Source: Mycobacterium sp. JS623
GTDB taxonomy: Bacteria > Actinomycetota > Actinomycetes > Mycobacteriales > Mycobacteriaceae
NCBI RefSeq assembly: GCF_000328565.1
Contig: NC_019966.1
Location: 6,400,917-6,464,916 of the forward strand
DNA length: 64,000 nt
Direction of reading: 5' to 3'
The notes beneath the pieces are model-generated. The model was not told the DNA's origin. It was given only the letters and a program-made list of their open reading frames with translations, and did no database searches. This document shows, in pieces, positions 11,018-18,773 of this stretch. The position numbers and the translations under genes were made by a program. Position 1 is the first letter of the stretch. Each line of letters starts with the position of its first letter.

Positions 11018-11240
11018 GCAGCGTCTCCATATCGCGCAGCACCTGCATGGCCTCTGCGCGGTCGGACTCGTCTTCGGCAAGCCTTTCCGCCTCGGCCCGA
11101 ATCGCTGCGCCGGCCTTCCGTCGTGCGGCATCGATAAGAGCAGATCGAACGACTGCGGACACGGGCGTGCCGTCTTTGGTCAAGACCTGTAGCGCCTTTG
11201 ACGTCTCTTCGTCCGGCCGGAAGGTAATCGTGTCAGCCAT
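11007..11240 (-). CDS. MazE-like antitoxin, ribbon-helix-helix type
   Basis: About 77 residues from the ATG at 11240 (MADTITFRPDEET). A short ribbon-helix-helix start (ITFRPDEETSKALQVLTKDG, then VSAVVRSALIDAA) is followed by a charged helical tail ending MQVLRDMETLRAW that would wrap around the toxin. This organisation matches mycobacterial MazE antitoxins with an RHH DNA-binding domain, which repress their own operon. An upstream in-frame start at 11282 is less likely because the family begins at the beta-strand. Its stop overlaps the toxin start. Confidence 0.8.
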   Translation of the reverse strand: MADTITFRPDEETSKALQVLTKDGTPVSAVVRSALIDAARRKAGAAIRAEAERLAEDESDRAEAMQVLRDMETLRAW

Positions 11241-11446
11241 AGCAACAGTGTACGACGCTTTGTAAGACAGCCACACCGCCAAGAATAAGACGCTTACCAG
11301 CGGGACAACGCGGTTATTGACGCGGCGTTAAGCACTTCCTGTGGGGAATGGCGTGCCCGGCGTGAGCACACACAGGCTCGGGGGATGCGACAAGAACTGC
11401 TATCGATGCTGCCGGAGGTGGTTAATCCCGACAGGCGCAATCGTCA

Positions 11447-11731
11447 TTGTCGCCGAGAGGCGCGCGCTGCGGTTCGATCGCAGGCGTTTGTGCGCGAAAT
11501 GGCGTGCCTCGCAAAGACTGGCACTTGTTCATTCGATCGGCCAGCGAGTCTTTGAATTCGAAAGCGCTGGACGAGTTGTACGCGTACGTCGACGTGATGA
11601 TCGCCGACAGGTGCCGGCAACGCGGCACGGGCCTACTGTTCGAACTGATTCAGACCGGGATCAACGGCGAAGAACTCACCGTCGACGACTTGCGCTCGAT
11701 CGTCGCCGCCCTGTTCTTCCGGGCAGGCTAG
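11447..11731 (+). pseudogene. Cytochrome P450 remnant (middle segment only)
   Basis: The plus-strand frame contains a P450-like stretch: GVPRKDWHLF, then ALDELYAYVDVMIADRCRQR and GEELTVDDLRSIVAALFFRAG. This corresponds to the helix G-H region and the start of helix I in bacterial CYPs. It stops just where the A-G-x-D-T oxygen-activation motif would begin, and the heme-binding cysteine loop is absent. A normal P450 is about 400 residues; fewer than 95 remain. The sequence between the DW and LDEL segments also appears shortened. It is a decayed fragment. Confidence 0.65.
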
Positions 11732-11763
11732 CCGCGTGACTCCTCCCGGTCCAGCTGTTTCAC

Positions 11764-11825
11764 GCAGCTCGCACCTCTTCAACGCGCACCGTTACTACTT
11801 AAGTGTTGCGAGTTATGTTGCAGCA
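11764..11825. repeat. Duplicated 3'-flank of cyclase gene, copy 1 (inverted repeat AGCTCGCA / TGCGAGTT)
   Basis: This 62-base stretch, about 65 bases past the stop of the hydrolase-cyclase gene, reappears in diverged form at 13401-13456. Both contain a near-palindrome with arms GCTCGCA or ACTCGCA and TGCGAGT, and similar interior sequence (GCGCACCGTTA). It may be a terminator or a duplication relic. Confidence 0.6.
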
Positions 11826-11888
11826 CAATATAATTCAGCGATCACAGCCGATCTGACGAGCTGTCGACGTCGATGCCTGCCTCTCTCC

Positions 11889-13208
11889 TCATGTAGAGGC
11901 GACGGCGAAGAGATGCCACTCACCGGGCACGCCCTTGAGCTCGTGCGCGCCGCGGTCTTCGAACTCGAGTCCTGACCCGATCACGAGGTCGCGCAGCGTG
12001 CTCGACACCAGCACGTCGTTCGGCCCTGCCAGTGCGCTCACCCGTGCGCCGATGTGCACGGCGATTCCGCCGATGTCATCACCTCGGACCTCGCACTCGC
12101 CGGTATGCAACCCGGCACGCACCTCGATGCCGAGCGCCCGCACTGCGTCGCGGATCGCCATCGCGCAGCGGATCGCGCGCTGAGGGCCGTCGAACATCGC
12201 GAGGAAACTGTCGCCCGCTGTACTCACCTCGCGGCCCCGAAACCGAGACAACTGCGACCGGACGACAGCGTCGTGCGCATCAAGCAGCGCATGCCAGTCA
12301 CGGTCGCCCACCTCTGCCGCGCGCCGCGTCGAGTCCACGATGTCGGTGAACAGCACCGTGGCGAGAACCCGATCATCGGCCACCTCGGGCTGGTGGCCGG
12401 TGAGGAACTCGCAGATCTCCTGGAACGACGCACGCCAGGGTTCGACGAGGTGATGAATGTTGCGGCCCGGAAGCTCGACGTACTTCGCGCCCGCGATGTG
12501 ATCAGCGACGTACTTGCCCAACACGGACGGAAGTAGCGGATCGTCGGCATGGTGGACTACCAGCGTTGGCACACGGACCGTCGGAAGCACCGCGCGCACG
12601 TCTAATTCGATCACCAGAGGAAACATGAGGGCGACTGTCCACGGGCTTGCCGCCAGCCGTTCAAGTCGGGCCCAGGATGCCCGGATCTCCTCATTCCACG
12701 GCATGTCCGGACTCATGACATGCTGGTACTCGCCCGTGCCGTACATCGCAGCCATGGCGGCGACGACTTCCTCGCGTGTGGGTCCCTCGGTCCGATCGGC
12801 GAGCCGATCGGCGTAGCCCTCGAGAACGACCAGCGCGGTCGTCCGAGAGGGATATGTCGCTGCAAAAAGGGCCGCAGGCGCGAGCGCGCCGCTGATAGCG
12901 ACCAGGACCGCTTCGCTACTGCCGAGGTCGTCGAGTACCGCGGTGATGCTGTCGGCCCACTGCTCCATGTTCGGCATAGCGTCGGGCGTGACGGGGTCGG
13001 ACGCGCCGGTGCCCGGCTGGTCGAAGAAGATGAGTCGGCCAAGCGAGGTCATCGCCTCGACCCAGCCTTGAATGGACGGTAATTCGGGAAGAACCTCACA
13101 GTTGGTGAACCAGTTCGGGACGACCACGATGTCGCGAGAACCTTCACGCGACGCGCGATATGCGACGCGCAACTCCCCGTTGATCGCATAGCGCGTCTCC
13201 GAGAACAC
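11889..13208 (-). CDS. Alpha/beta-hydrolase-class III nucleotidyl cyclase fusion (Rv1900c/LipJ-like)
   Basis: About 439 residues. I prefer the GTG at 13208 because the paralogue at 18774 starts at the same codon and both share a -10 box six bases upstream. Residues 1-270 form an alpha/beta hydrolase (FFDQPGTGASDPV, later VPTLVVHHADDPLLP); the usual G-x-S-x-G nucleophile elbow reads V-A-I-S-G-A-L. Residues about 285-437 are a class III cyclase domain with the first metal aspartate in VLFTDIVDS and the second in TAGDSFLA. The substrate-selecting Lys position reads Ser, and the N-x-x-x-R motif reads HIGAR. M. tuberculosis Rv1900c has the same layout. Role: cyclic-nucleotide signalling in the cytoplasm, activity uncertain. 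Confidence 0.85.
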   Translation of the reverse strand: MFSETRYAINGELRVAYRASREGSRDIVVVPNWFTNCEVLPELPSIQGWVEAMTSLGRLIFFDQPGTGASDPVTPDAMPNMEQWADSITAVLDDLGSSEAVLVAISGALAPAALFAATYPSRTTALVVLEGYADRLADRTEGPTREEVVAAMAAMYGTGEYQHVMSPDMPWNEEIRASWARLERLAASPWTVALMFPLVIELDVRAVLPTVRVPTLVVHHADDPLLPSVLGKYVADHIAGAKYVELPGRNIHHLVEPWRASFQEICEFLTGHQPEVADDRVLATVLFTDIVDSTRRAAEVGDRDWHALLDAHDAVVRSQLSRFRGREVSTAGDSFLAMFDGPQRAIRCAMAIRDAVRALGIEVRAGLHTGECEVRGDDIGGIAVHIGARVSALAGPNDVLVSSTLRDLVIGSGLEFEDRGAHELKGVPGEWHLFAVAST

Positions 13209-13214
13209 GGCGGA

Positions 13215-13220
13215 AGTGTA
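13215..13220 (-). promoter_or_regulatory. -10 box TACACT, leaderless start of cyclase A
   Basis: TACACT lies six bases before the GTG at 13208. The same box, spacer (TCCGCC) and about 30 upstream bases are conserved in front of the paralogue at 18774, supporting both the promoter and the start choice. Confidence 0.6.
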
Positions 13221-13400
13221 AGCCTGACGAGCGGGCCGAATTTGGGGTACCGCTAGCTTGACGCCGACACTGACGGCCGCGACACCGACGGCGCTGCTCC
13301 AATTCGATCGACCGACCACGCCCGGCGCCGCGCGGGTTCTTGCCGAACCGACCGACGAATACTTGAGGGCTACCGACTCCGACCGGACAGGTTCCCCACG

Positions 13401-13456
13401 GCAACTCGCACCTGTTGCGCACCGTTAGCAGTAAACTGCTGCGAGTTACATTGCTG
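13401..13456. repeat. Duplicated 3'-flank of cyclase gene, copy 2
   Basis: Diverged copy of 11764-11825. It contains arms GCAACTCGCA and TGCGAGTTAC and an inner perfect inverted repeat, AGCAGT-AA-ACTGCT at 13428-13441. It sits next to a scrap of a third cyclase 3' end, in the same relative order as at copy 1. Confidence 0.6.
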
Positions 13457-13480
13457 TGCACAGGTTTTCGTCGCTCGTCG

Positions 13481-13535
13481 TCATAAGAAGCGACGGCGAA
13501 AGGCGCGCCATTCGTCGGGCACCCTTGAGCTCGTA
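13481..13535 (-). pseudogene. Scrap of a third hydrolase-cyclase gene (last ~18 codons)
   Basis: On the minus strand the sequence reads ELKG, then, after a one-base loss, PDEWRAF and a stop at 13481-13483. This aligns with the C-terminal ELKGVPGEWHLFAVA of both full paralogues. Together with the adjacent duplicated flank it shows that another copy of the gene once ended here; nothing else of it remains before the next gene. Confidence 0.65.
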
Positions 13536-13621
13536 AGCTGGGCGGCAACGGTTGTCGGCAACGCGGCGAAGGCGGTACTGGCCTGCCGCCCACGCGCCGA
13601 GCCTCACGCCGGTGCACGCGG

Positions 13622-14695
13622 TCATCCGGTGACTTCGGCCGCGGCCAGGCTGCGCAGTACCGCGCTCACCACCGCCCGATGCGACAGCAGGTTGACGTAG
13701 CGGCCCCGGTCAGTGACAGCCAGGTAGTCGTCCTCGGCACGCAGCAGGGTGCGCAGCTGATCGGCTTGCGATACTTCCTCGGCGAGCGAATCCGTGTGCA
13801 GCACCGACGGGAAAAGGTCCGTCTTCACGCTGGAGGCCGTTACTTCGACTCCGCCGCCGAGGTGGCCACCCTCGAGTTCGAGCAATCGGCCGAACAGCAT
13901 CCGCTCCCCGATGAAGTCATCGAACGTGAACGGAGTCGGTAGGTTCTTGCCGGCGGCCACAGCGACCGGGCTCTCCAATCCGCGTTCGGGATGGTCCCAA
14001 TCGGCCGGCGTGCCCAGGCCGGCAAGGTTGGTGTCCCGCAGCGCCGACAGGTAGGCGCGGCGAAGCGCCTCGTCGGATGCCAGAAGACACTTCACCACGG
14101 CAGCGGAGGGTGCCCACCCGACGAAGCGGTCCGGTTGCTCGCCAAGCAGAGCGGTGAACACGATCGCACTGCCCGGACGGTGCCGAGACATCCCGGAGGC
14201 CAACAGCAACAGGCGCGATTGCCACCACTGTTGTCCGTCGCCCAGGTCGACTACGACGACCTGGCTTGCCGTTCCCGCCTTTACGGCTTGAAGGATGCTT
14301 CCACCGGAGGAATCCATGATCGGCGAACCCGGCGGTGTCCCGAGGTTTCCGGAGATCTTTATCCTCGCCGCCACACCCGCCGTTTGCACCGCATTCTGCA
14401 CCGCTGCGAAGCTCACCTCCACGCCGGCCGCTTTGACCGAAGTAACCCGTTCGAGGATGAGTGCGAGAACGGGGATGACCCCAAGAGCTATGACGATAAG
14501 CGCGACGAGCGGGGAAATCCTGTCGTCGAACAGAATTCCAACCCATCGCAGGAGAGCTGCCAGTCCGAACAACAGCGGAACCAGCAACAGGGATGTGAAC
14601 CACGCTGTCTTAGCACTGAATGGCCAGAAATTCCCAGTCGGCATCGCTGTCTCCCCCGCAGCAGTTCGCGATTCGCTCGCCGATTCTCCCACCAC
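13622..14695 (-). CDS. Membrane-anchored protein of unknown function (357 residues)
   Basis: Two adjacent transmembrane helices near the N-terminus (about residues 30-50 and 62-82, separated by a short loop with RWVGILFDDR) are followed by a soluble domain of about 270 residues. Visible features of the domain: a VEVSFAAVQNAVQTAG helix right after the membrane; SQVVVVDLGDGQQWWQSRLL, which looks like a beta-strand plus helix of an alpha/beta fold; and a C-terminal DDYLAVTDRGRYVNLLSHRA segment similar in style to CBS or regulatory domains. I do not recognise the family. It is transcribed toward the cyclase A gene, about 410 bases away, and no operon partner is visible. Composition is normal for the genome. 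Confidence 0.6.
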   Translation of the reverse strand: MVGESASESRTAAGETAMPTGNFWPFSAKTAWFTSLLLVPLLFGLAALLRWVGILFDDRISPLVALIVIALGVIPVLALILERVTSVKAAGVEVSFAAVQNAVQTAGVAARIKISGNLGTPPGSPIMDSSGGSILQAVKAGTASQVVVVDLGDGQQWWQSRLLLLASGMSRHRPGSAIVFTALLGEQPDRFVGWAPSAAVVKCLLASDEALRRAYLSALRDTNLAGLGTPADWDHPERGLESPVAVAAGKNLPTPFTFDDFIGERMLFGRLLELEGGHLGGGVEVTASSVKTDLFPSVLHTDSLAEEVSQADQLRTLLRAEDDYLAVTDRGRYVNLLSHRAVVSAVLRSLAAAEVTG

Positions 14696-15093
14696 GCTCG
14701 GCTAGCAGGGCGATATCACGCAGACACGGAAGCGACCCTCGCCCTCGCCACCCGTAGCGGCCTCTGGAACCCCGGACTCATCCGCCTCGGACCTTAATGG
14801 GCACGCTCCCCGCACCGTCCAGCGGACTCGCGATTAGGCATCCGACGCAGAGGCGAACATGCTTGCTAGCGAATCGTTCTCGAAGACGGCCGGCAGCGCA
14901 GCGCAGAACTTGGTTCGCGGCGCCTACAACGGCTCGGCGACATGAGTTGCTCGTGTTTGCGCCAACCAACCACTCGCGCCGTCTCGGATACATGTCATAT
15001 GTGCCTTCGGCATGGCATCTCGGATGAGAACATGACACCGAGTTTGAGAACTTACAGCAAGCCGCAGCAGCAGTGCTGCCACGCAGAATGCGA
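14696..15093. other. Intergenic region downstream of dnaB, no gene seen
   Basis: About 400 bases. Open frames such as 14797-15027 have no family features. Near 15058-15085 there is a weak GCAGCAGCAGTGCTGC self-complementary stretch that might serve as a dnaB terminator. Confidence 0.4.
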
Positions 15094-16476
15094 TTACGCC
15101 TTGGCCATGTTGGTGAAGCGCGACAGATGCAGCTGATGCGCGACGGTGATCGTTTTCGTCGGGCCGTTACGGTGCTTGGCCACAATGAGATCCGCTTCGC
15201 CACCACGTGGATCGTCTCGCTCGAAGGCATCGGGCCGGTGTAACAGGATGACCATGTCCGCATCCTGCTCGATTGCTCCCGATTCACGGAGATCCGACAG
15301 CATCGGCTTCTTGTCGGTGCGCTGTTCCGGTCCGCGGTTCAGCTGGCTCATCGCGACTACAGGTACCTCAAGCTCTTTCGCCAATAGCTTGAGCTGCCTT
15401 GAGAATTCGGATACTTCTTGCTGGCGCGATTCGACCTTCTTGCCCGACGTCATCAGCTGCAGATAGTCGATCACGATCAGTTTCAAGTCGGCCTTCTGCT
15501 TAAGCCGACGTGCCTTGGCGCGGATCTCCATCATCATCAGGTTTGGCGAATCATCGATATACAACGGCGCTTCGCTGATTTCGCTCATCCGTCGCGCGAG
15601 CCGTGTCCAGTCATCGTCGCTCATCCGACCAGAGCGCATGTCCGCGAGCTTGATCTTCGCCTCCGCCGACAGCAGGCGCATCACGATCTCGGACTTACTC
15701 ATTTCGAGACTGAAGATGACGCTCGCCATCCGGTTCTTGATCGAACACGACCGCAGAAAATCCAATCCCAGAGTCGATTTCCCCATACCAGGTCGAGCCG
15801 CAATGACGATCATCTGGCCCGGGTGCAGGCCGTTGGTCACGTCGTCGAGCTCCACGAAACCTGTTGGCACACCGCGCGCAAGGCCGCCTTGAGACGCGAT
15901 CGCGTCGATCTCGTCCATTGTCGGCTGAAGCAATTGCTCAAGCGGCACAAAGTCTTCCGAAGCGCGGCCTTCTGCCACGTCGTAAATCTCTGCCTGCGCG
16001 CGGTCGACGATCTCTGCGACGTCCGCACCCTCCGCGCCCGCGTAGCCGTACTGCACCACGCGGGTGCCGGCCTCGACCAGCCGGCGCAGCAGAGCCTTCT
16101 CCGCGACGATGCCCGCGTAATAGCCCGCATTGGCCGCGGTCGGCACCGTAGAGATCAGCGTGTGGAGATAGGGCGCGCCGCCGATGCGGCGCAGCAGACC
16201 CCGGCGATCCAACTCAGCGGCCACCGTGACCGCGTCGGCAGGCTCACCGCGGCCGTAGAGATCGAGGATGGCGTCGTAAACGTTCTGATGCGCGGGACGG
16301 TAGAAGTCGCCGGGGCGGAGCCGCTCCAGCACGTCGGCGATGGCATCCTTGCTCAAAAGCATGCCGCCCAAGACGGACATTTCGGCGGCGTTGTCCTGCG
16401 GGGGCTGACGACCGAAGTCTTCACTGGGCGGCGGAACGTCCATACCCGAATGGCCAAGGTCATCGACGACAGCCAC
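15094..16476 (-). CDS. dnaB: Replicative DNA helicase DnaB
   Basis: About 460 residues. The N-terminal collar domain (AAEMSVLGGMLLSKDA, then GDFYRPAHQNVYDAI) is followed by a RecA-like helicase core with Walker A ARPGMGKST, Walker B LIVIDYLQLM and SQLNRG. The protein unwinds DNA ahead of the replisome. M. tuberculosis DnaB carries an intein after DLRESG; here the segment runs straight through (LRESGAIEQDAD), so there is no intein. The start is either the GTG at 16476 (MAVVDDL, as in M. tuberculosis) or the GTG at 16488 four codons earlier. A LexA-like box and DnaA-box-like motifs lie upstream. Confidence 0.97.
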   Translation of the reverse strand: MAVVDDLGHSGMDVPPPSEDFGRQPPQDNAAEMSVLGGMLLSKDAIADVLERLRPGDFYRPAHQNVYDAILDLYGRGEPADAVTVAAELDRRGLLRRIGGAPYLHTLISTVPTAANAGYYAGIVAEKALLRRLVEAGTRVVQYGYAGAEGADVAEIVDRAQAEIYDVAEGRASEDFVPLEQLLQPTMDEIDAIASQGGLARGVPTGFVELDDVTNGLHPGQMIVIAARPGMGKSTLGLDFLRSCSIKNRMASVIFSLEMSKSEIVMRLLSAEAKIKLADMRSGRMSDDDWTRLARRMSEISEAPLYIDDSPNLMMMEIRAKARRLKQKADLKLIVIDYLQLMTSGKKVESRQQEVSEFSRQLKLLAKELEVPVVAMSQLNRGPEQRTDKKPMLSDLRESGAIEQDADMVILLHRPDAFERDDPRGGEADLIVAKHRNGPTKTITVAHQLHLSRFTNMAKA

Positions 16477-16501
16477 GGAGCGGCTCACCCCTTTCCGCTA
16501 A

Positions 16502-16517
16502 TCGAACATACATTCGA
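16502..16517 (-). promoter_or_regulatory. LexA/SOS-box-like site before dnaB
   Basis: On the plus strand the site reads TCGAACATACATTCGA. The mycobacterial SOS box is TCGAAC-N4-GTTCGA; this site differs at one base. It begins 13 bases before the upstream GTG of dnaB, so LexA bound there would block transcription or initiation. Confidence 0.5.
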
Positions 16518-16643
16518 TAGTCTGCCACTCGGACTATAGGGGCGTCGACCGACATCTCCCCCTAGCAAGCCATCGATCCGAGCCTGCGACGGCCAACGCT
16601 AGACGTTGCTGGGGCGGCCATAAAGTGACCCTGTTTATGAACT

Positions 16644-16772
16644 TGTGGATGGGGTGTGGATAGGTCTGTACAGGCATGTTGAGTCGTTGGGGAAAACCTG
16701 TGCACAACCGACTTTCTTTGGTGTATCCGCGCAGATAGCCGCACGATAACCCCTGTTCACACCTGTGGATGG
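16644..16772. promoter_or_regulatory. Cluster of four DnaA-box-like 9-mers upstream of dnaB
   Basis: TGTGGATGG (16644-16652), TGTGGATAG (16655-16663), TGTGCACAA (16699-16707) and TGTGGATGG (16764-16772) resemble the reverse of the DnaA box TTRTCCACA (TGTGGAYAA), each with one or two mismatches. They lie in an otherwise gene-free region of about 470 bases between rplI and dnaB, far from oriC. Confidence 0.4.
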
Positions 16773-16906
16773 CAATTGCCCCGGCGTGTCGGCCCGGGTT
16801 GCGATCTCGGGCGTGTTGTGTTTCGTGCAAGGGCCGCGGAGGTTAACAGCTCGTTAGCTTCGCTGCCGGGCGAGTGCCCACCGATGTTCGCCAGGGTGCA
16901 CAGCAA

Positions 16907-16944
16907 CGGCCGGGTGAAGGCCAATCATGGTCTTCACCCGGCCG
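16907..16944 (-). terminator. Hairpin downstream of rplI
   Basis: A perfect 13-base stem, CGGCCGGGTGAAG / CTTCACCCGGCCG, with a 12-base loop, starts 18 bases after the rplI stop. There is no U-tract, which is common for mycobacterial terminators. It probably ends the rpsF-ssb-rpsR-rplI transcript. Confidence 0.75.
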
Positions 16945-16961
16945 AATTGTCGCTGAGGTAA

Positions 16962-17417
16962 TTAACCCGCGACGACGCTCAAAGACACCGTGGCGTTCAC
17001 ATCAGGGTGCAGCCGCACTGTGATCGCGTACGTGCCCACCGACTTGATGTGCGCCTTGGGCAACTGGACCGTGCGCTTATCCAGATTCGGACCGCCGGCC
17101 TTCTTGATCGCGGCAACGACGTCCGCAGCGGTCACAGAGCCGAACAGCTTTCCGGTGTCGCCCGCCGACTTCACGGACAGCTCGACAGCGTCGAGGCCCT
17201 CGAGGGCCGACTTGAGTTCCTTGGCGTGCTCGAGGCCCTCCACTGCCTTGGCCTCGCGGGCCCGACGGATCTCTTCGGCCTGACGCTCCGCGCCGCGCGA
17301 GGCGACGATCGCCAGTCCGCGCGGCAACAGGAAGTTGCGGCCGTAGCCGTCCTTGACCTCCACGATGTCGCCGGACACCCCAAGGTGGTCGACCTCTGCA
17401 GTAAGAATCAGCTTCAT
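16962..17417 (-). CDS. rplI: 50S ribosomal protein L9
   Basis: 151 residues, the normal length. The N-terminal [19 protein letters not shown] and [16 protein letters not shown] are the L9 signature; the long connecting helix and C-terminal domain ([12 protein letters not shown]) are complete. L9 binds 23S rRNA domain V and stabilises the L1-stalk region. It is the last gene of the rpsF-ssb-rpsR-rplI operon, 14 bases after rpsR, and is followed by a hairpin. Confidence 0.98.
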   Translation of the reverse strand: MKLILTAEVDHLGVSGDIVEVKDGYGRNFLLPRGLAIVASRGAERQAEEIRRAREAKAVEGLEHAKELKSALEGLDAVELSVKSAGDTGKLFGSVTAADVVAAIKKAGGPNLDKRTVQLPKAHIKSVGTYAITVRLHPDVNATVSLSVVAG

Positions 17418-17431
17418 CTTTATGTCCTGCC

Positions 17432-17695
17432 TTATCGCGTCGACGAGCTGAAGGGCAGCAGCGCCACCTCGCGGGCGTTCTTCACAGCGATCGCGATGTC
17501 GCGCTGGTGCTGCACGCAGTTACCGGTCACGCGGCGGGCACGGATCTTGCCGCGCTCGCTGATGTAGGTACGCAGCAGTGCGGTGTCCTTGTAGTCGATG
17601 TTCTGCCCCTTGCCCTTCTTGGAGCAGAAGACGCATTTACGGGTCTTGATTGGTTTCTCGGGCGCGGGGCGCCGCTTTGTACTGGCCTTCGCCAT
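17432..17695 (-). CDS. rpsR: 30S ribosomal protein S18 (cysteine-containing form)
   Basis: 87 residues. The CVFC pair near residue 20 and a later cysteine ([10 protein letters not shown]) indicate the zinc-binding C+ paralogue that mycobacteria use under zinc-replete conditions; the cysteine-free paralogue is normally in the Zur-controlled operon elsewhere. The remaining sequence ([20 protein letters not shown]) is typical S18, which binds S6 on the platform of the 30S subunit. Third gene of the rpsF operon. Confidence 0.97.
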   Translation of the reverse strand: MAKASTKRRPAPEKPIKTRKCVFCSKKGKGQNIDYKDTALLRTYISERGKIRARRVTGNCVQHQRDIAIAVKNAREVALLPFSSSTR

Positions 17696-17737
17696 GTGTC
17701 TATCTCTTTCTGGGTATTACTGATTGAAAGTTGGTTG

Positions 17738-18250
17738 TCAGAAGGGCGGTTCGTCGTCGCTGCCGGAGAACGAGCCCGACGCCGGGGCGCTGCCCCACGG
17801 GTCGTCGGCCTTGGCTTCCGTGCCGCCACCGCGGGAAGCCCCGCCGCCACCGCCGCCGCCGAATCCACCGCCACCGCCGCCGCTGCGGCTCGCCTTGTTC
17901 ACCTTGGCGGTCGCATACCGCAGCGAGGGACCGATCTCGTCGACCTCGACCTCGACCACGGTGCGCTTCTCACCCTCACGGGTCTCGAACGAGCGCTGCT
18001 TGAGCCGGCCCTGCACGATCACCCGCGACCCACGGGTCAGGCTTTCGGCCACGTTCTCAGCGGCCTCACGCCAGATATTGCAGCGAAGGAACAGCGCCTC
18101 GCCGTCCTTCCACTCCCCGCTCTGGCGGTCGTAGATGCGCGGCGTCGACGCGACGGTGAAGTTCGCGACGGCCGCACCCGATGGGGTGAAGCGCAGTTCC
18201 GGGTCGGCGGTTAGGTTTCCGACAACGGTGATGGTGGTGTCACCAGCCAC
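17738..18250 (-). CDS. ssb: Single-stranded DNA-binding protein SSB
   Basis: 170 residues. An OB-fold N-terminal domain ([20 protein letters not shown], then [18 protein letters not shown]) is followed by a Gly-rich linker (about residues 122-145) and the acidic tip DDEPPF, which recruits replication and repair proteins. SSB coats ssDNA as a tetramer. It sits between rpsF and rpsR, as in all mycobacteria, coupling ribosomal and replication protein supply. Confidence 0.98.
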   Translation of the reverse strand: MAGDTTITVVGNLTADPELRFTPSGAAVANFTVASTPRIYDRQSGEWKDGEALFLRCNIWREAAENVAESLTRGSRVIVQGRLKQRSFETREGEKRTVVEVEVDEIGPSLRYATAKVNKASRSGGGGGGFGGGGGGGASRGGGTEAKADDPWGSAPASGSFSGSDDEPPF

Positions 18251-18340
18251 GAGTTCCTCCTGGGATTTGGCGGTGTAGCTCTTGGGAGCGGTCGCAGGCG
18301 AGCCTACGGAAGCACCCCGACGCTTACAGCCTGTTCGGGA

Positions 18341-18631
18341 CTAGTGCTTGTCGGTCCGCAGCACCTTGGTCCGCAGCACGGACTCGTTCAGGTTCAGCTG
18401 ACGGTCGAGCTCGGACACCGTCGCGGGCTCGGCCTTCACATCCACGACGGCGTAGATGCCCTCGGCATGCTTGGCGATCTCGTACGCCAGCCGGCGCTTG
18501 CCCCAGATGTCGACCTTGTCGACACTGCCCCCGTCCTTGCGGATGACGTTGAGGAACGTCTCCAGCGACGGAGCCACGGTGCGCTCGTCAAGAGTGGGGT
18601 CGAGAATGACCATGATTTCGTATGGACGCAT
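18341..18631 (-). CDS. rpsF: 30S ribosomal protein S6
   Basis: 96 residues starting [20 protein letters not shown], complete for the family, with the GKRRLAYEI and EGIYAVVDV beta-strands. It forms a pair with S18 on the small subunit. GGAGG-type sequence (GGAGGTGATGGG) precedes the ATG. First gene of the operon; the promoter must lie in the 142-base gap to the divergent cyclase paralogue. Confidence 0.98.
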   Translation of the reverse strand: MRPYEIMVILDPTLDERTVAPSLETFLNVIRKDGGSVDKVDIWGKRRLAYEIAKHAEGIYAVVDVKAEPATVSELDRQLNLNESVLRTKVLRTDKH

Positions 18632-18761
18632 GAGGAACCCATCACCTCCTACGGTCTAGTCGGCCACGGTCGTTCCGTGGCAGGAGGGTCGCCTGCGTCG
18701 GCAACCGGCCCAGGCTACAGGAACGCCCGCTGATCTGCGAAATCGTCCTGCTCGGCGTGCT

Positions 18762-18767
18762 TACACT
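18762..18767 (+). promoter_or_regulatory. -10 box TACACT, leaderless start of cyclase B
   Basis: TACACT lies six bases before the ATG at 18774, identical in box and spacer to the promoter of the paralogue at 13208. This predicts transcription beginning at or next to the start codon. Confidence 0.6.
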
Positions 18768-18773
18768 TCCGCC

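Noticed and set aside
14778..15287. Open frame overlapping the dnaB 3' end on the same strand
   Set aside because: It overlaps well-conserved dnaB codons in another frame and has no motif or ribosome-binding site.
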